This document shows positions 63,607-64,000 of a DNA stretch of 64,000 nucleotides, in pieces. The stretch is from Sphingomonas panni (lineage in GTDB: Bacteria > Pseudomonadota > Alphaproteobacteria > Sphingomonadales > Sphingomonadaceae): NCBI RefSeq assembly GCF_022664435.1, contig NZ_JAKREU010000009.1, forward strand, positions 1 to 64,000. Direction: 5' to 3'. A program made the position numbers and the translations under genes. Each line of letters begins with the position of its first letter. Within the stretch, counting starts at the first letter, position 1. The notes beneath the pieces were generated by a model, which had not been told where the DNA came from, did not search any database, and worked only from the letters and a program-made list of their open reading frames with translations.

Positions 63607-64000
63607 TCAGAACAGTTTCCGCACCGACAGCCGCACGATCCGGCCGTAAGGGTCGAGGAACGACGGCTGGAAGCGATAGGGTGTTGCGCCGCTCCGGTCG
63701 CGGACGTCGACGCGGTCGTTGAGCAGGTTCTGTACCTCGAACTGGAACACCATCCGCTTCGCCCATGGGGCGTTCGGGGCAATTTTGTCGGCCTGCATCT
63801 GCGAATAGAGGCCGAGGAAGGTCAGCCCCGAAAAGCGCAGGTCGGACGCGGGCAGCGGGCTGCGGATGCGGGTGCCGGGACGCCAGTTGGCATAGACGCC
63901 CATGCGGAACGCGCCCTTCGATCCGCCGATATTGCCCATGACTTCATAACGCGGCCGGCCGCTATTGCCGTCGAGCGTCTCGCCGTCGAGCAGGTCGAGT
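63607..64000 (-). CDS. TonB-dependent receptor, C-terminal part
   Basis: The last about 130 residues of a barrel running off the window edge: LDLLDGETLDGNSGRPRYE, then SDLRFSGLTFLGLYSQM, FEVQNLLNDRVDVRDRSG and the final RIVRLSVRKLF with terminal Phe. The pattern is that of Sphingomonas outer-membrane receptors. No start or plug is visible, so substrate cannot be judged. Confidence 0.8.
   Translation of the reverse strand, partial: LDLLDGETLDGNSGRPRYEVMGNIGGSKGAFRMGVYANWRPGTRIRSPLPASDLRFSGLTFLGLYSQMQADKIAPNAPWAKRMVFQFEVQNLLNDRVDVRDRSGATPYRFQPSFLDPYGRIVRLSVRKLF

Overview
The window looks like a chromosomal segment of a Sphingomonas-type alphaproteobacterium. Evidence: high-GC coding throughout, several TonB-dependent receptors, a ferulate pathway with an NDP-forming FerA-type ligase and a FerB-type hydratase-lyase, a cobalamin salvage island, HslVU, an alphaproteobacterial-style initiator tRNA, and many GC-rich palindromic intergenic repeats. 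All calls come from reading the sequence; no database search was run.

Layout. 0-3.5 kb: initiator tRNA-Met with a terminator, then a complete IS66-family element (217-3463) with 12-bp terminal inverted repeats, a near-perfect 8-bp target duplication, tnpA-tnpB-tnpC, and an antisense passenger gene for a predicted secreted protein. 3.5-13.6 kb: a MetE-C-terminal-like methyltransferase, three consensus DnaA boxes, then a ferulate-to-vanillate block (MFS importer, vanillin-type aldehyde dehydrogenase, feruloyl-CoA hydratase-lyase, feruloyl-CoA synthetase, TonB receptor). The MFS and dehydrogenase promoters share a 10-bp element at the predicted transcription start. 13.7-22 kb: nadB, a class A beta-lactamase-like hydrolase, a PhyH-family oxygenase, GH43 and a HAD phosphatase, purH, a frameshifted lipoprotein gene and an SDR.

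22-32 kb: carbohydrate locus. A minus-strand operon (fused sucrose-phosphate synthase/phosphatase, GT2, rpe, heparinase-like protein) diverges from two GT4 genes across a symmetric GGAAC-N17-GTTCC element that resembles back-to-back general-stress (EcfG) promoters. 32.4-43.9 kb: cobalamin island. cobP is divergent from a cobalamin riboswitch followed by btuB and ten further genes in the same direction, nearly all joined by start/stop overlaps: threonine-P decarboxylase, cobO, btuF, btuC, btuD, cbiB, cobQ, cobT, cobS and an alpha-ribazole phosphatase-like protein. No corrin-ring gene is present, so the island serves corrinoid uptake and late assembly.

43.9-52.4 kb: GH16, a dienelactone hydrolase, msrB, then a LysR regulator convergent with a five-gene operon (flavin monooxygenase, extradiol dioxygenase, C-C-type alpha/beta hydrolase, cyclase-family protein, FAA-family protein). 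This has the enzyme set of a meta-cleavage pathway with an unassigned substrate; a GATAAA-N5-TTTATC LysR-type site lies upstream. 52.8-64 kb: tRNA-Thr(GGT), a 45-aa basic protein, GH5, alpha/beta hydrolase, TPR protein, glyoxalases I and II, a lipoprotein, hslU/hslV, a holin/GH108 lysis pair, GH51 arabinofuranosidase, era, and the 3' end of another TonB receptor.

At least eleven intergenic sites hold palindromic repeats of four recurring families. One of them sits inside the ferB-ferA gap and supplies the ferA ribosome binding site.
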